In this document: positions 1 through 18,250 of the stretch, piece after piece
Layout of the letters: each line of letters begins with the position of its first letter
Position numbering within the stretch: the stretch's first letter is position 1
Assembly: GCA_902765025.1 (NCBI GenBank)
Contig: CACWYC010000002.1
Coordinates: 45,747-109,746 of the forward strand
From: Oscillospiraceae bacterium
Lineage (GTDB): Bacteria; Bacillota; Clostridia; Oscillospirales; Oscillospiraceae
DNA length: 64,000 nucleotides
Reading direction: 5' to 3'
Translations under genes and position numbers: made by a program
Notes under the pieces: model-generated
What the model saw: only the letters and a program-made list of their open reading frames with translations
Told to the model about the DNA's origin: nothing
The model's database searches: none

Positions 1-1559
<1,559 letters not shown>

Positions 1560-1563
<4 letters not shown>

Positions 1564-2774
1564 AGAAAGAATGTGTAGCCATGTTGCTGGCCGGTGGTCA
1601 GGGCAGCCGTCTGTACGTGTTGACCGGCGATATGGCAAAACCGGCAGTCCCCTTTGGCGGTAAGTTCCGCATCATCGACTTCCCCCTGTCCAACTGCACC
1701 AACTCCGGCATCGACACCGTGGGCGTGCTGACCCAGTACCGGCCCCTGGAGCTGAATGCCTACATCGGCAACGGCCAGCCCTGGGAGCTGGACGGCCGTG
1801 ACGGCGGCGTACATATCCTGCCCCCTTACCAGAGCGCCACCGGCGCCAGCTGGTATAAGGGCACTGCCAACGCCATCTATCAGAACATCGGCTTTGTGGA
1901 TCTGTATGACCCTGAGTACGTGGTGGTGCTCTCCGGCGACCATATCTATAAGATGGATTACGCCGATATGCTCCGCCGCCACAAGGAGTCCGGCGCGGCC
2001 TGCACCATCTCCGTCATGGAGGTACCCTGGGCGGAGGCCAGCCGCTTCGGCCTCATGTTTGTCAACGAGGCGGATGAGATCACCGCCTTCGTCGAGAAGC
2101 CCAAAGAGCCCAAGAGCAACCTGGCCTCTATGGGTATCTATATGTTCACCTGGCAGAAGCTGCGGGAGTACCTCATCGCCGATGAGAACAACCCCGATTC
2201 CGAGAACGACTTCGGCAAGAACATCATCCCCGCCATGCTGAACGCCGGCGAGAAGATGGTGGCCTACCGCTTCGCCGGCTACTGGAAGGACGTGGGCACC
2301 CTGGACTCCCTGTGGGACGCCAACATGGATATGCTCCTGCCCGGCAGCGGCTTGAACCTGCTGGACAAGAAGTGGCCCATCTACGGCCGCACCCCCTCCT
2401 GCCCTCCCACCTTCGTGGGCCCCGACTCCGACGTGGGCAACAGCGCCATCGCCAAGGGCGGCACCATCATGGGCGAGGTGAAGAACAGCGTCCTCAGCTT
2501 TAACTGCACGGTGGGCGAGGGTGCCAGCGTGGCCTACTCCGTGGTCATGCCCGGCGCCACCATCGAGCGGGGCGCCAAGGTGAGCTACGCCATCGTGGGC
2601 GAGAACTGCCACATCGGCGCAGGCGCCGTGGTGGGCTGCTCCCCCGAGGAGGCTGAGCACTTCGACGCCTGGGGCATCACCGTGCTGGGCCCCAATACCC
2701 AGGTGGCCAACGGCGAAAAGGTGGAGGCCAAAACTATGCTGGATAAGACCCACGGAAAGGAGAACGCAAGATGA
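1560..2774 (+). CDS. glgC: Glucose-1-phosphate adenylyltransferase, catalytic subunit
   Basis: Makes ADP-glucose from glucose-1-phosphate and ATP, the committed step of glycogen synthesis. It is 404 aa, normal for the family. The N-terminal nucleotidyltransferase signature GGQGSRL...[21 protein letters not shown] is intact, and [11 protein letters not shown] and FVEKPKEP motifs follow. The C-terminal third has hexapeptide left-handed beta-helix repeats ([14 protein letters not shown] and similar). The start is GTG at 1560, preceded by GGAGGT at 1546-1551. The gene overlaps glgB by 4 bp and glgD by 4 bp (ATGA). GlgC/GlgD pairing is known in Firmicutes, where GlgC is the catalytic partner; that pairing is inferred here from adjacency. 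Confidence 0.97.
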
Positions 2775-3883
2775 ACGGTATGCATGGTATCATCTTCTCC
2801 TATGAGAAGGCAACCGACCTGCGGGAACTGATTGAGGCCCGCGTACACGGCTCCATTCCCTTTGCCGGTGAATACCGGGTGGTGGATTTCGTGCTGTCCA
2901 ACTTCGTCAACGCCGGTGTCACCGACGTGGGCGTGATCATGCAGGGCAAGTGCCAGTCCATGCTGGACCATCTGGGCACCGGCAAGAGCTGGGGCCTGAG
3001 CCGCAACCACGGCGGCTTGAAGCTGCTGCCCTCCTTCGCTTACAACGAGCGCCGGGGTGACGACGGTCACTTCCGGGGCAAGGTGGAGGCTCTGGGCAAC
3101 GTGATGGACTACCTGCGCCACATCCGCCAGGACTACGTGGTGCTGGCCGACAGCGACCTCATCATCAACCTGCCCCTGCAGCAGGTGCTGGCCGACCATA
3201 TGGCCTCCGGCGCCGACATGACCTGCGTGTGCACCGCCGTCCCCGGCGACCGGGACGACACCTATTTCAAGGTGGACGACAGCGGCCGCATTGTGGACAC
3301 CTCCTACCACGGCTACGATACCTCCGGCTACCGCTGCCTGAACGTGTTCGTGCTCAGCAAGGAGCTGCTCATCAACATGGTGGCCGACTGCATGGCCCAC
3401 AACCGTTACAGCTTCCGCCACCACATCCTCCAGGATAAGGGCAGCGAGCTGTGCTTCCGGGCCTGGGTGTGGGATGGCTACGCCGCCCGCATCAACAGCG
3501 TGTCCGCCTACTATGAGCGGTCCATGGAGCTGCTGAACCCCGCCATCCGCGCCGAGCTGTTCCCGGCGGCGCGGCCCATCCTGTCCAAGGAGAACGACTC
3601 CCCCAGCACCTACATCGACCCCACCGGCGAGTGCGTCAACTCCCTGATGGGCGACGGCTGCGACATCCAGGGCACCGTGCGCAACTGCGTGCTGTTCCGG
3701 GGCGTCAAGGTGGAGAAGGGCGCCACGGTGGAGAACAGCATCCTCTTCAAGGATACCGTGGTGAAGGCCGGCGCCACCGTGCGCTGCGTCATCACCGATA
3801 AGAACGTCACCATCAACGAGAACGTGACGCTGGTGGGCCATGAGCACTATCCCGTGGTGGTGGAAAAGGGGAGCGTGATCTGA
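2771..3883 (+). CDS. glgD: ADP-glucose pyrophosphorylase accessory subunit GlgD
   Basis: GlgC paralogue of 370 aa. The nucleotidyltransferase fold is kept ([25 protein letters not shown]), but the N-terminal GGxGxRLxxLT nucleotide loop is degenerate: the protein begins [20 protein letters not shown]. That degeneration is characteristic of GlgD, which modulates GlgC in a heteromer rather than acting alone. A C-terminal beta-helix with hexapeptide repeats is present ([25 protein letters not shown]). It overlaps glgC by 4 bp and its stop shares one base with the glgA start, so the operon is tightly coupled. Confidence 0.95.
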   Translation: MNGMHGIIFSYEKATDLRELIEARVHGSIPFAGEYRVVDFVLSNFVNAGVTDVGVIMQGKCQSMLDHLGTGKSWGLSRNHGGLKLLPSFAYNERRGDDGHFRGKVEALGNVMDYLRHIRQDYVVLADSDLIINLPLQQVLADHMASGADMTCVCTAVPGDRDDTYFKVDDSGRIVDTSYHGYDTSGYRCLNVFVLSKELLINMVADCMAHNRYSFRHHILQDKGSELCFRAWVWDGYAARINSVSAYYERSMELLNPAIRAELFPAARPILSKENDSPSTYIDPTGECVNSLMGDGCDIQGTVRNCVLFRGVKVEKGATVENSILFKDTVVKAGATVRCVITDKNVTINENVTLVGHEHYPVVVEKGSVI

Positions 3884-5310
3884 TGAAGATCCTGTTCGCT
3901 GCCAGTGAGGCGTTTCCGTTCTGCAAAACCGGCGGCCTGGCGGACGTGCTGGGCAGCCTGCCCGTGGCCCTGGCCGCCAAAGGCGAGCAGGTGTCCGTGG
4001 TGCTGCCGCTGTACGGCCAGATTCCGGCCCAGTGGCGCCAAAGCATGACCAATCGCGGCAGCGCCTACGTGGACCTGGGCTGGCGCCATCAATACTGCGG
4101 CCTGTTCTCCCTGGTGTACGAGGGCGTGACCTGGTATTTCCTGGACAACGAACAGTATTTTCACCGCCCCTCGCTGTACGGCGCGTTTGACGACGGCGAG
4201 CGCTTCGCCTTCTTCTCCAAGGCGGTGGTGGCCATGCTGCCCGCCATGGACGGCCTGCCCGACGTCATCCACTGCAACGATTGGCAGACGGCTCTGGTGC
4301 CGGTGTACTTAAAGGACGCCGCCGCCCGCTGGGAGGCGGCCCGGGCCATCAAAACCGTCTTTACCATTCACAACATCGAGTATCAGGGCCGTTTCGGCCG
4401 GGATACCCTGGGGGACATCTTCGCCCTGGGCGACGGCTGGTGGGACGACGGCACCATGGACATGGACGGCGGCGTGAACCTGATGAAGGGGGCCATGCTG
4501 GTGGCCGACGCCGTCACCACCGTCAGCCCCACCTATGCCCGGCAGCTCCACGACCCCTACTATGCCCACGGTCTCCATCCCATTGTGGACATGATCGGCC
4601 CCAAGCTCACCGGCATCCTCAACGGCATCGACCTCAAGACCTTCGACCCCGCCACCGACGAGGCCATCGCCGCCAATTACAGCGCCCGGAGAATGGCGGG
4701 CAAGGCGGAGTGCAAGCTGGCGCTCCAGGCCGCCCTGGGCCTGCGGGAGGACAAGGACACCCCCATCATCGCCATGGTGACCCGCCTGGCGGGCCACAAG
4801 GGCGTGGACCTGGTGTGCTGGGCCTTCGACGAGATCATGGCCACCGGGGCGCAGATGGTGGTGCTGGGCACCGGCGAGGACTATTACGAGGACTTCTTCC
4901 GGGCCCAGGCCAGCCGTTTCGTGGGCCGGGCAGCCGCCTGCATCACCTATAACGAGGGGCTGAGCCACCGGATTTACGCCGGCAGCGACCTGTATCTGAT
5001 GCCCTCCCGCAGCGAGCCCTGCGGCCTGAGCCAGATGATCGCCATGCGCTACGGCACCGTGCCCATCGTCCGCAAGACGGGGGGCCTGGCCGACAGCGTC
5101 AAGTCCTGCCAGGTGGGCCAGGCCGACGGCACCGGCTTCCTCTTCGACACCTACGACACCGGCGATATGCTCACCGTCATTCGCCAGGCCACCGGCCTCT
5201 ATTACGGCAATCGCGCCGGCTTCAACGCCGTGCGTAAACACGGCATGGCCGCCGATTTCAGCTGGAAAAACAGCGCCGCGGCCTACCGCACACTCTATCA
5301 ATCACTTTAA
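3883..5310 (+). CDS. glgA: Glycogen synthase (ADP-glucose-dependent)
   Basis: GT5-family enzyme that transfers glucose from ADP-glucose to the non-reducing end of glycogen; 475 aa, a normal length. The N-terminal ADP-glucose-binding motif KTGGLADV is at residues 15-22. HNIEYQGRF and TTVSPTYA follow in the first Rossmann domain. The C-terminal domain has NGID, the LPSRSEPCGLSQ-like sequence (PSRSEPCGLSQM) and RKTGGLADSV. The ATG at 3883 overlaps the last base of the glgD TGA. AAGGAG for the next gene begins within its stop region. Confidence 0.97.
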   Translation: MKILFAASEAFPFCKTGGLADVLGSLPVALAAKGEQVSVVLPLYGQIPAQWRQSMTNRGSAYVDLGWRHQYCGLFSLVYEGVTWYFLDNEQYFHRPSLYGAFDDGERFAFFSKAVVAMLPAMDGLPDVIHCNDWQTALVPVYLKDAAARWEAARAIKTVFTIHNIEYQGRFGRDTLGDIFALGDGWWDDGTMDMDGGVNLMKGAMLVADAVTTVSPTYARQLHDPYYAHGLHPIVDMIGPKLTGILNGIDLKTFDPATDEAIAANYSARRMAGKAECKLALQAALGLREDKDTPIIAMVTRLAGHKGVDLVCWAFDEIMATGAQMVVLGTGEDYYEDFFRAQASRFVGRAAACITYNEGLSHRIYAGSDLYLMPSRSEPCGLSQMIAMRYGTVPIVRKTGGLADSVKSCQVGQADGTGFLFDTYDTGDMLTVIRQATGLYYGNRAGFNAVRKHGMAADFSWKNSAAAYRTLYQSL

Positions 5311-5321
5311 GGAGCGGATCC

Positions 5322-7739
5322 ATGACTTATTCCAAGCAACAGTTGAAAAAAGCAATCCAGCGTAAGCTGCGCATCAATTACGGCATCACCGAGGAGCAGG
5401 CCACCGAAGGCGAGATCATGCGGGCCTGCGCCCTGGTGCTGCGGGACATCATGGCCGAGCACGGCTTTGAGACCCGCGAAAAGGCTGCCCGGGAGGGCCA
5501 GCGGAAGGTACACTATATGTCCCTGGAGTTCCTCATGGGCCGCAGCCTGATGAAGAACGCCTTCAACATGGGCCTGCTGTCCACCCTGCGGGAGGCCATC
5601 GACGACCTGGGCTTCAAGGCCGCCGACGTGTTCGAGGTGGAGCCCGACGCAGGTTTGGGCAACGGCGGCCTGGGCCGCCTGGCCGCCTGCTATCTGGAGA
5701 GCATGACCACCCTGGAAATCCCCGCCTTCGGCTACTCCATCTGCTACGAGCTGGGTCTTTTCAAGCAGAAGATCGTGGAGGGCCAGCAGGTGGAGCTGCC
5801 CGACGCCTGGAAGGGCCTGGGCGACGCCTGGCTGCTGCCCAAGCCCCAGGAGGCGGAGGAGGTGCGCTTCGGCGGCACCATCCGCACCCGCTGGGACAAC
5901 GGCCACCTGATGGTGGTCCACGAGGACTATACCCGCGTGCTGGCCGTGCCCTGCGACATGGAGATCGCCGGCTACAAAACCGACCACGTCAACACCCTGC
6001 GGCTGTGGGACGCCCGCAGCCCCAAGCCCATCGACATGGCCCTGTTCTCCCAGGGCCAGTACCTGCGCTCCGGCGAGGAGCGGGCTATGGCGGACGTGAT
6101 TTCCAAGGTGCTGTACCCCGAGGATAACCACTACGAGGGCAAGAGCCTGCGGCTGAAGCAGCAGTATTTCTTCGTCAGCGCCACCGTTCAGTCCATCACC
6201 CGCAAGCACATTGAGACCTACGGCACGCTGAAGAACTTCCACGAGAAGAACGTCATCCAGATCAACGACACCCACCCCGCTCTGGTGATCCCCGAGCTGA
6301 TGCGCATCCTGGTGGACGACGCCGGCCTCAGCTGGGACGAGGCGTGGCATATCACCTCCCACTCCGTGGCCTACACCAACCACACGGTGCTGGCCGAGGC
6401 GTTGGAGGTCTGGCCCCAGCAGCTCTTTGAGCAGCTGCTGCCCCGGGTGTGGCAGATTCTCACCGAGATCGCCCGCCGCTACCAGGAAAAGGTGGAGAAG
6501 TTCTACGACGATCCCCAGAAGGTGGCCCGCATGGCCGTCATCTGGGACGGCGCTGTGCGCATGGCCAACCTGTGCATCGCCGGCGGCATGGCCGTCAACG
6601 GCGTCAGCGCCCTCCACAGCGGCATCCTGCGCCGCGACGTGTTCCGCGACGCCGCCGCCATGGAGCCGGAGAAGTTCAAGAACGTCACCAACGGCATCGA
6701 CCATCGCCGCTGGCTGGGCGAGATCAACCCCGGCCTGGACGCCCTGCTGAAGGAGACGGTGGGCGAGGGGTATCTGCTCCACGCCGACATGCTCTCCGGC
6801 CTGGAGAAATACGCCGACGACAAGGCTGTGCTCAAGCGCATGGAGGACATCAAGACCGCCAACAAGCTGGCCTTCGCCAAGTGGGCCAAGCGCCAGCAGG
6901 GCGTGGTGCTGAATACCGACGGCATCTTCGACGTGCAGGTGAAGCGCCTCCATGAGTACAAGCGCCAGCTGCTGAACGTGCTGCACATCATCAGCCTCTA
7001 CCAGCAGCTCCAGGACGACCACGACATGGAGATGACGCCCCACACCTTCCTGTTCGGCGCCAAGGCCGCCCCCGGCTACGCCGTGGCCAAGCGGATCATC
7101 AACCTCATCAACGACCTGGCCGACCAGATCAACAGCGATCCCATCTGCAAGGATAAGCTGCAGGTGGTGTTCCTGGAGAACTACCGTGTCTCCATGGCGG
7201 AGGTGCTGATGCCCGCCAGCGAGGTGAGCCAGCAGATCTCCACCGCCGGCAAGGAGGCCAGCGGCACCGGCAACATGAAGTTCATGATGAACGGCGCCGT
7301 CACCATCGGCACCCTGGACGGCGCCAATGTGGAGATGTACGAGCGCCTGGGCGACGAGAATATGTTCCTCTTCGGCCTGAAGGCCCACGAGGTGGAGCAG
7401 CTCCGCCACAGCTACGATCCCCACATGCTGTACGAGCGGGATCCCATGATCCGCCGTGTGGTGGACCAGCTGAAGTACGGCTTCCGCAACGGCAACCACT
7501 ACGAGGACCTGTGGCAGCGCCTGCTCTTCGGCGACGGCTGCCCCGCCGACCAGTATATGCTGCTGGCCGACCTGCCCTCCTACGCCGAGGCCGAGCAGGC
7601 CATGGTCACCGCCTACGGCGACCGCGACCGCTGGAACCGCATGAGTCTGCTGAACGTGGCCCGCAGCGGCATCTTCGCCGCCGACCGCTCCATCGCCGAC
7701 TACGCCGAAACCATCTGGCACGTACCTTATAAAAAATAA
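5322..7739 (+). CDS. glgP: Glycogen/maltodextrin phosphorylase
   Basis: GT35 enzyme that releases glucose-1-phosphate from glycogen using pyridoxal phosphate; 805 aa, as expected. Family landmarks include GNGGLGRLAACYLESM, INDTHPAL and VTNGIDHRRWL. The PLP-lysine region EASGTGNMKFMMNGA is near residues 646-660. The ribosome-binding site AAGGAG (5309-5314) lies 7 bp before the ATG. It is the last gene of the operon: a strong terminator follows. Placing degradation beside synthesis suggests coordinated transcription of glycogen turnover. Confidence 0.97.
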   Translation: MTYSKQQLKKAIQRKLRINYGITEEQATEGEIMRACALVLRDIMAEHGFETREKAAREGQRKVHYMSLEFLMGRSLMKNAFNMGLLSTLREAIDDLGFKAADVFEVEPDAGLGNGGLGRLAACYLESMTTLEIPAFGYSICYELGLFKQKIVEGQQVELPDAWKGLGDAWLLPKPQEAEEVRFGGTIRTRWDNGHLMVVHEDYTRVLAVPCDMEIAGYKTDHVNTLRLWDARSPKPIDMALFSQGQYLRSGEERAMADVISKVLYPEDNHYEGKSLRLKQQYFFVSATVQSITRKHIETYGTLKNFHEKNVIQINDTHPALVIPELMRILVDDAGLSWDEAWHITSHSVAYTNHTVLAEALEVWPQQLFEQLLPRVWQILTEIARRYQEKVEKFYDDPQKVARMAVIWDGAVRMANLCIAGGMAVNGVSALHSGILRRDVFRDAAAMEPEKFKNVTNGIDHRRWLGEINPGLDALLKETVGEGYLLHADMLSGLEKYADDKAVLKRMEDIKTANKLAFAKWAKRQQGVVLNTDGIFDVQVKRLHEYKRQLLNVLHIISLYQQLQDDHDMEMTPHTFLFGAKAAPGYAVAKRIINLINDLADQINSDPICKDKLQVVFLENYRVSMAEVLMPASEVSQQISTAGKEASGTGNMKFMMNGAVTIGTLDGANVEMYERLGDENMFLFGLKAHEVEQLRHSYDPHMLYERDPMIRRVVDQLKYGFRNGNHYEDLWQRLLFGDGCPADQYMLLADLPSYAEAEQAMVTAYGDRDRWNRMSLLNVARSGIFAADRSIADYAETIWHVPYKK

Positions 7740-7781
7740 GCGTCGGCAAAGCGGGCGAAAAAAGCATATGAAATAAGTAAT

Positions 7782-7821
7782 GGGAACCGCCGGGTAAACC
7801 GGTGGTTCCCAATCTCTTTTT
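7782..7821 (+). terminator. Terminator of the glycogen operon
   Basis: GGGAACCgCCGG and CCGGtGGTTCCC form a 12-bp stem with a short loop, followed by AATCTCTTTTT. It lies about 40 bp after the glgP stop. Confidence 0.85.
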
Positions 7822-7849
7822 AGGGTATGTATCGACCACCGCCCAAGGG

Positions 7850-8835
7850 CGGATAAATGGCGAACGGCAACGATAACCTCCGTAGGGCGGGACCTATGTG
7901 TCCCGCCAACGCGGTAACGACCAGCGGCAAGAGGTGGATGAATGGCAAACGGCACCGTCAACCACCGTAGGGGCGCTTCATGAAGCGCCCGTAACACGGC
8001 GGCGACCACCGCCAAGGCCGGTTGCATGGCAAACGGCGTCGTCAACCACCGTAGGGGCCGACGCCCCCGGCGGCCCGGAGCCGGGTAACGCCTACCGCCA
8101 AGGCCGGTTGCATGGCAACTGGAACCGCCAACCACCGTAGGGCGGGACGACCCGGCCCGCCGTAACCCGGTGGCGATGCCCACCGAGACGGGTGAACGGC
8201 AAACGGTAATGGCAACCATGCGTAGGGGAGGACGACCCTGTCCTCCCCAACCCGGGGTGGGTGACGCACAGATGGGGCGGACAGAGTCGTCCGCCCCTAC
8301 GAACATAATCGTGCCCTTGCGCAACCAACGACGCCCTTTTCCGCATACCGCCGGGGCGCGGGCGGAGCAGAGCCCCGCCCCTACGAACAAAATCGTGCCC
8401 CTGTGCCACCAACGGCGCCTTTTTGCAAATCTGCCACCCGTGATACGGCGCGCCGAGTCGTCGCGCCCTACGGAGAAAACCGTTTCCATCCGCAACCAAC
8501 ATGCCCATTCAATGATTGCCGCCCTGTAACGGGCCGCCGGGGGCGTCGGCCCCTACGGAGGAGAGGCCGCCTCTTATGCCACCGACGGCGCCTTCTTGCA
8601 AACCCGCCGCCGGACATGGCGGCACACATAGGTGCCGCCCTACGAAGGGTGCCTTTTCCCGTAGGGCGGGACCTGCGTGTCCCGCCGAGACGGTAACAAT
8701 CAACACAGGGGTGGTCGGATGGCAAACGGCGTCGGCTCCTACGGAGGACAGGACACCCCCTGTGCCATCAACGGCGCTTTTTCACCAATCCGCCACCGGG
8801 GTGCGGGCGCTTCATGAAGCGCCCCTACGGTGCAA
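7850..8835. repeat. Array of ~85-bp palindrome-bearing repeats, two inverted halves
   Basis: No gene is seen here. CGTAGGG occurs at 7881, 7966, 8050, 8136 and 8221 (period 84-86 bp). Its complement, CTACG, ends at 8301, 8385, 8472, 8557, 8644, 8743 and 8829 (mostly 84-87 bp apart). One extra forward copy is at 8660. Each CGTAGG leads into a palindrome whose arms differ between units, for example GGCGGGAC/GTCCCGCC, GGCGCTTC/GAAGCGCC and GGAGGAC/GTCCTCC. Flanks are conserved: GCCAAGGCCGGTTGCATGGC in two forward units, and CACCAACGGCGCCTTTTT-like sequence in the inverted half. The same palindromes recur at 61.67-61.97 kb. Confidence 0.85.
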
Positions 8836-8892
8836 ATCGGCAGCCCGGACGTTCCGCCGCTTATGATGCGATGAAAATAAAAAATCCGGGGC

Positions 8893-8921
8893 TTGACAAG
8901 CCTCGGAAATAATGGTAGAAT
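8893..8921 (+). promoter_or_regulatory. rpoBC promoter
   Basis: TTGACA (8893-8898), a 17-bp spacer and TAGAAT (8916-8921). The 5' leader is about 180 nt. It contains CCGATAG (8947-8953) pairing with CTATCGG (8970-8976) around a 16-nt loop. rplJ/rplL are not immediately upstream, so rpoBC has its own promoter here. Confidence 0.85.
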
Positions 8922-9110
8922 GAACCGATTATCGTGGGATGATGGGCCGATAGCCCCTTATACATTCCACTATCGGTAGTATACCACGGCCGCCGGTGAA
9001 ACACAAGAGGGAAGATAAAATTCTTTCAACAAATCCGTGTGTGTCGCAGTGATTTTCCGGGTAATTATTAAATTTTAGAATACATGTGAGAAAGGCAGTG
9101 ATTTTCGACC

Positions 9111-12788
<3,678 letters not shown>

Positions 12789-12809
12789 GGAAAGGGAGGA
12801 GATACACAC

Positions 12810-16526
<3,717 letters not shown>

Positions 16527-16549
16527 TCTCCGCTGTCAACTGACTTACG

Positions 16550-16576
16550 CACGGCACCCGGCCTCCGGGTGCCGTG
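16550..16576 (+). terminator. Hairpin after rpoC
   Basis: CACGGCACCCG and CGGGTGCCGTG form a near-perfect stem around a short loop. The following sequence GTTCCTATCC is only weakly T-rich, so termination may be partial. Confidence 0.6.
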
Positions 16577-16621
16577 TTCCTATCCATACCATACTATTTA
16601 ATAAAAAAGGGGGCGGGACGG

Positions 16622-17194
16622 ATGATACAACACTTTCTGGCGCTGCTGCGGCTGTTCGGCGCGCCCCGCAAACGCCCCCGCCGCCGCAATCAGCGCTGCG
16701 CTCCACCCCGTGGGCTGATTCTGTCCCAGTGGTCGCTGCCGGACTACCGGGTGGGCCTGGGCCGGTTCGGCCGGGTGGGCTGCGAGATCTGTGCCGTGTA
16801 CAACGTGCTGCTGCGGTGCCGCAAGGCGGTCCCCCTGTGGGAGATCATCGACAGCTTCACCGCCCGCCGCAGCCTGATGCTGCTGGGCCTGGGGGGCACC
16901 GACCCCTTCACCATCGGCCCCTGGCTGGCGGAGCGGGGCGTGGGGACGCAGTGCTATGGCGGCCGCCGGGCCTGCGATGCGTTCTGCGCCGCCGCCAGGC
17001 AGGACGGCCTCTACATCGTCTCCTACTGGACCCGCCCCTGGAACCTCCACACCGTGGCCTTCGCCGTACGCTGCGGCGTATTGGAGGTGTGGAACGCCGG
17101 TCATCCGAGACGGCGGGGCGCTGTGGAGGACATTGTGCCCCACCTGCGCCGCCGCTTTATCCTGGGCTACAGAATCACAGAGCCACTTTTGTGA
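16622..17194 (+). CDS. Putative C39-like cysteine peptidase domain protein
   Basis: 190-aa protein of unknown role. Its layout resembles the papain-like C39 fold: a Cys in GRVGCEICAVYN (Cys54 or Cys57), a His in NLHTVAF (His143) and an Asn in EVWNAG (Asn158), in the order expected of a Cys-His-Asn triad. An Arg-rich stretch (RKRPRRRNQR) follows the N-terminus. No signal peptide is convincing. The start at 16622 is chosen over an in-frame ATG at 16574 because GGGGGCGGGACGG lies just before it. It sits alone between rpoC and the str-operon promoter. The family assignment is inference. Confidence 0.6.
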   Translation: MIQHFLALLRLFGAPRKRPRRRNQRCAPPRGLILSQWSLPDYRVGLGRFGRVGCEICAVYNVLLRCRKAVPLWEIIDSFTARRSLMLLGLGGTDPFTIGPWLAERGVGTQCYGGRRACDAFCAAARQDGLYIVSYWTRPWNLHTVAFAVRCGVLEVWNAGHPRRRGAVEDIVPHLRRRFILGYRITEPLL

Positions 17195-17254
17195 AATTGC
17201 CGTTTTTTCACATACAAATTCGGCCAAAGTCACAAATTTTTGGGGGAAAATTAC

Positions 17255-17283
17255 TTGACGGTTTTTCTGCCCTATGCTATAAT
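17255..17283 (+). promoter_or_regulatory. str operon promoter
   Basis: TTGACG (17255-17260), a 17-bp spacer and TATAAT (17278-17283), in an AT-rich stretch before the L7Ae-like gene. Confidence 0.85.
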
Positions 17284-17357
17284 TTCAATTCGCGCGGGAG
17301 TTTTCCGCGATCTTTGCCATGGGCGGATTTCCCGCCTGTCCCAAGGAGGCGAAAGGC

Positions 17358-17603
17358 GTGAGCGACAGCGTAATCGCGCCGGCCAAGGTGGTGGGCGTCA
17401 AGCAGACCCGCCGGGCCCTTGCCCAGCGCCGGGCCATTCGGGTTTACCTGGGCCGCGACGCCGATCCCCGGCTCACGGAGCCGCTGCGTGCCATGTGCGC
17501 TCTGGCGCAGGTGCCGGTCATAGACGATATGACCATGGCCGACCTGGGCAAAGCGTGCGGCATCGCCGTAGGCACCGCCGCCTGTGCGGTGCTGTCAGAT
17601 TGA
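17358..17603 (+). CDS. rplGB: L7Ae-family RNA-binding protein (YbxF/RplGB type)
   Basis: 81-aa L7Ae/L30e-fold protein. The family pattern is seen in VVGVKQTRRAL, YLGRDADPRLTEPL, VPVIDDMTMADLGKACGIAVGTAA. Bacillus homologues bind kink-turn RNA and precede rpsL in the same way. The start is GTG at 17358, with AAGGAGG at 17342-17348; an upstream ATG at 17319 lacks a ribosome-binding site and would add 13 unrelated residues. It is the first gene of the str operon. The function on RNA is known for the family, not shown here. Confidence 0.85.
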   Translation: MSDSVIAPAKVVGVKQTRRALAQRRAIRVYLGRDADPRLTEPLRAMCALAQVPVIDDMTMADLGKACGIAVGTAACAVLSD

Positions 17604-17689
17604 TTCCATCGGTATAATCTTCCGATTATCCGTGGAAAATATAGGGACAACGATCCCGCAAAATCTATAAGAAAGGAGAACCTATTTGC

Positions 17690-18106
17690 ATGCCTACTTT
17701 TAATCAGCTGGTCAAGCAGGGTCGGAAGAAGAGCACCTACAAGTCCAATTCCCCCGCTATGCAGAAGGGCCTGAACACGCTGAAGAACAAGGAGACCAAC
17801 CTGTCCTCCCCTCAGAAGCGCGGCGTCTGCACTGCCGTGAGAACTGCCACCCCCAAGAAGCCCAACTCCGCTCTGCGTAAGATCGCCCGTGTCCGTTTGA
17901 CCAACGGCTACGAGGTCACCGCTTACATCCCCGGCGTGGGCCACTCCCTGCAGGAGCACTCCGTGGTTATGATCCGCGGCGGCCGTGTCAAGGACCTGCC
18001 CGGTGTCCGTTACCACATCATTCGCGGTACGCTGGATACCCAGGGTGTTCAGGGTCGTATGCAGGCTCGTTCCAAGTACGGTGCCAAGCGCCCCAAGAAC
18101 AAGTAA
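17690..18106 (+). CDS. rpsL: 30S ribosomal protein S12
   Basis: Decoding-centre protein of the small subunit; 138 aa. Typical [14 protein letters not shown] start, [18 protein letters not shown] and [13 protein letters not shown] motifs, and a C-terminal [10 protein letters not shown]. Lys at the streptomycin-resistance position (KKPNSALRK) is wild type. AAAGGAGAA precedes the ATG. Confidence 0.98.
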   Translation: MPTFNQLVKQGRKKSTYKSNSPAMQKGLNTLKNKETNLSSPQKRGVCTAVRTATPKKPNSALRKIARVRLTNGYEVTAYIPGVGHSLQEHSVVMIRGGRVKDLPGVRYHIIRGTLDTQGVQGRMQARSKYGAKRPKNK

Positions 18107-18136
18107 GCGATTCGCCCCAGCCATTAAAAAGAGCTT

Positions 18137-18214
18137 TGCCGAAAAGGTTCTATATGCGATATAGGAATACCTCTTTGGCAGGCCGTACAGCGGCGTAATG
18201 GCGTCGCTGAGTAC
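18137..18214 (+). other. Two tandem stem-loops between rpsL and rpsG
   Basis: First: TGCCGAAAAGGT (18137-18148) pairs with ACCTCTTTGGCA (18169-18180) allowing G-U pairs, with an inner TATA/ATATA helix. Second: GTACAGCGGCG pairs with CGTCGCT...GTAC (18185-18214). Neither ends in a T run, so processing, stability or translational control seems likelier than termination. Confidence 0.55.
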
Positions 18215-18250
18215 CTATGAAATCATATTATTATGAAGGAGGGAAGCATA

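Noticed and set aside
5307..8495. Long minus-strand open frame spanning glgP and the repeat array
   Set aside because: Half is a shadow of glgP and the rest is translated palindromic repeats; there is no protein-like composition or start signal.
7850..8835. CRISPR array
   Set aside because: The period is regular, but the constant parts carry variable-arm palindromes, orientation flips midway, spacers are not unique phage-like segments, and no cas genes are nearby.
17604..17689. Additional promoter between the L7Ae-like gene and rpsL
   Set aside because: A TATAAT occurs, but no -35 box at acceptable spacing; it is part of a small hairpin.
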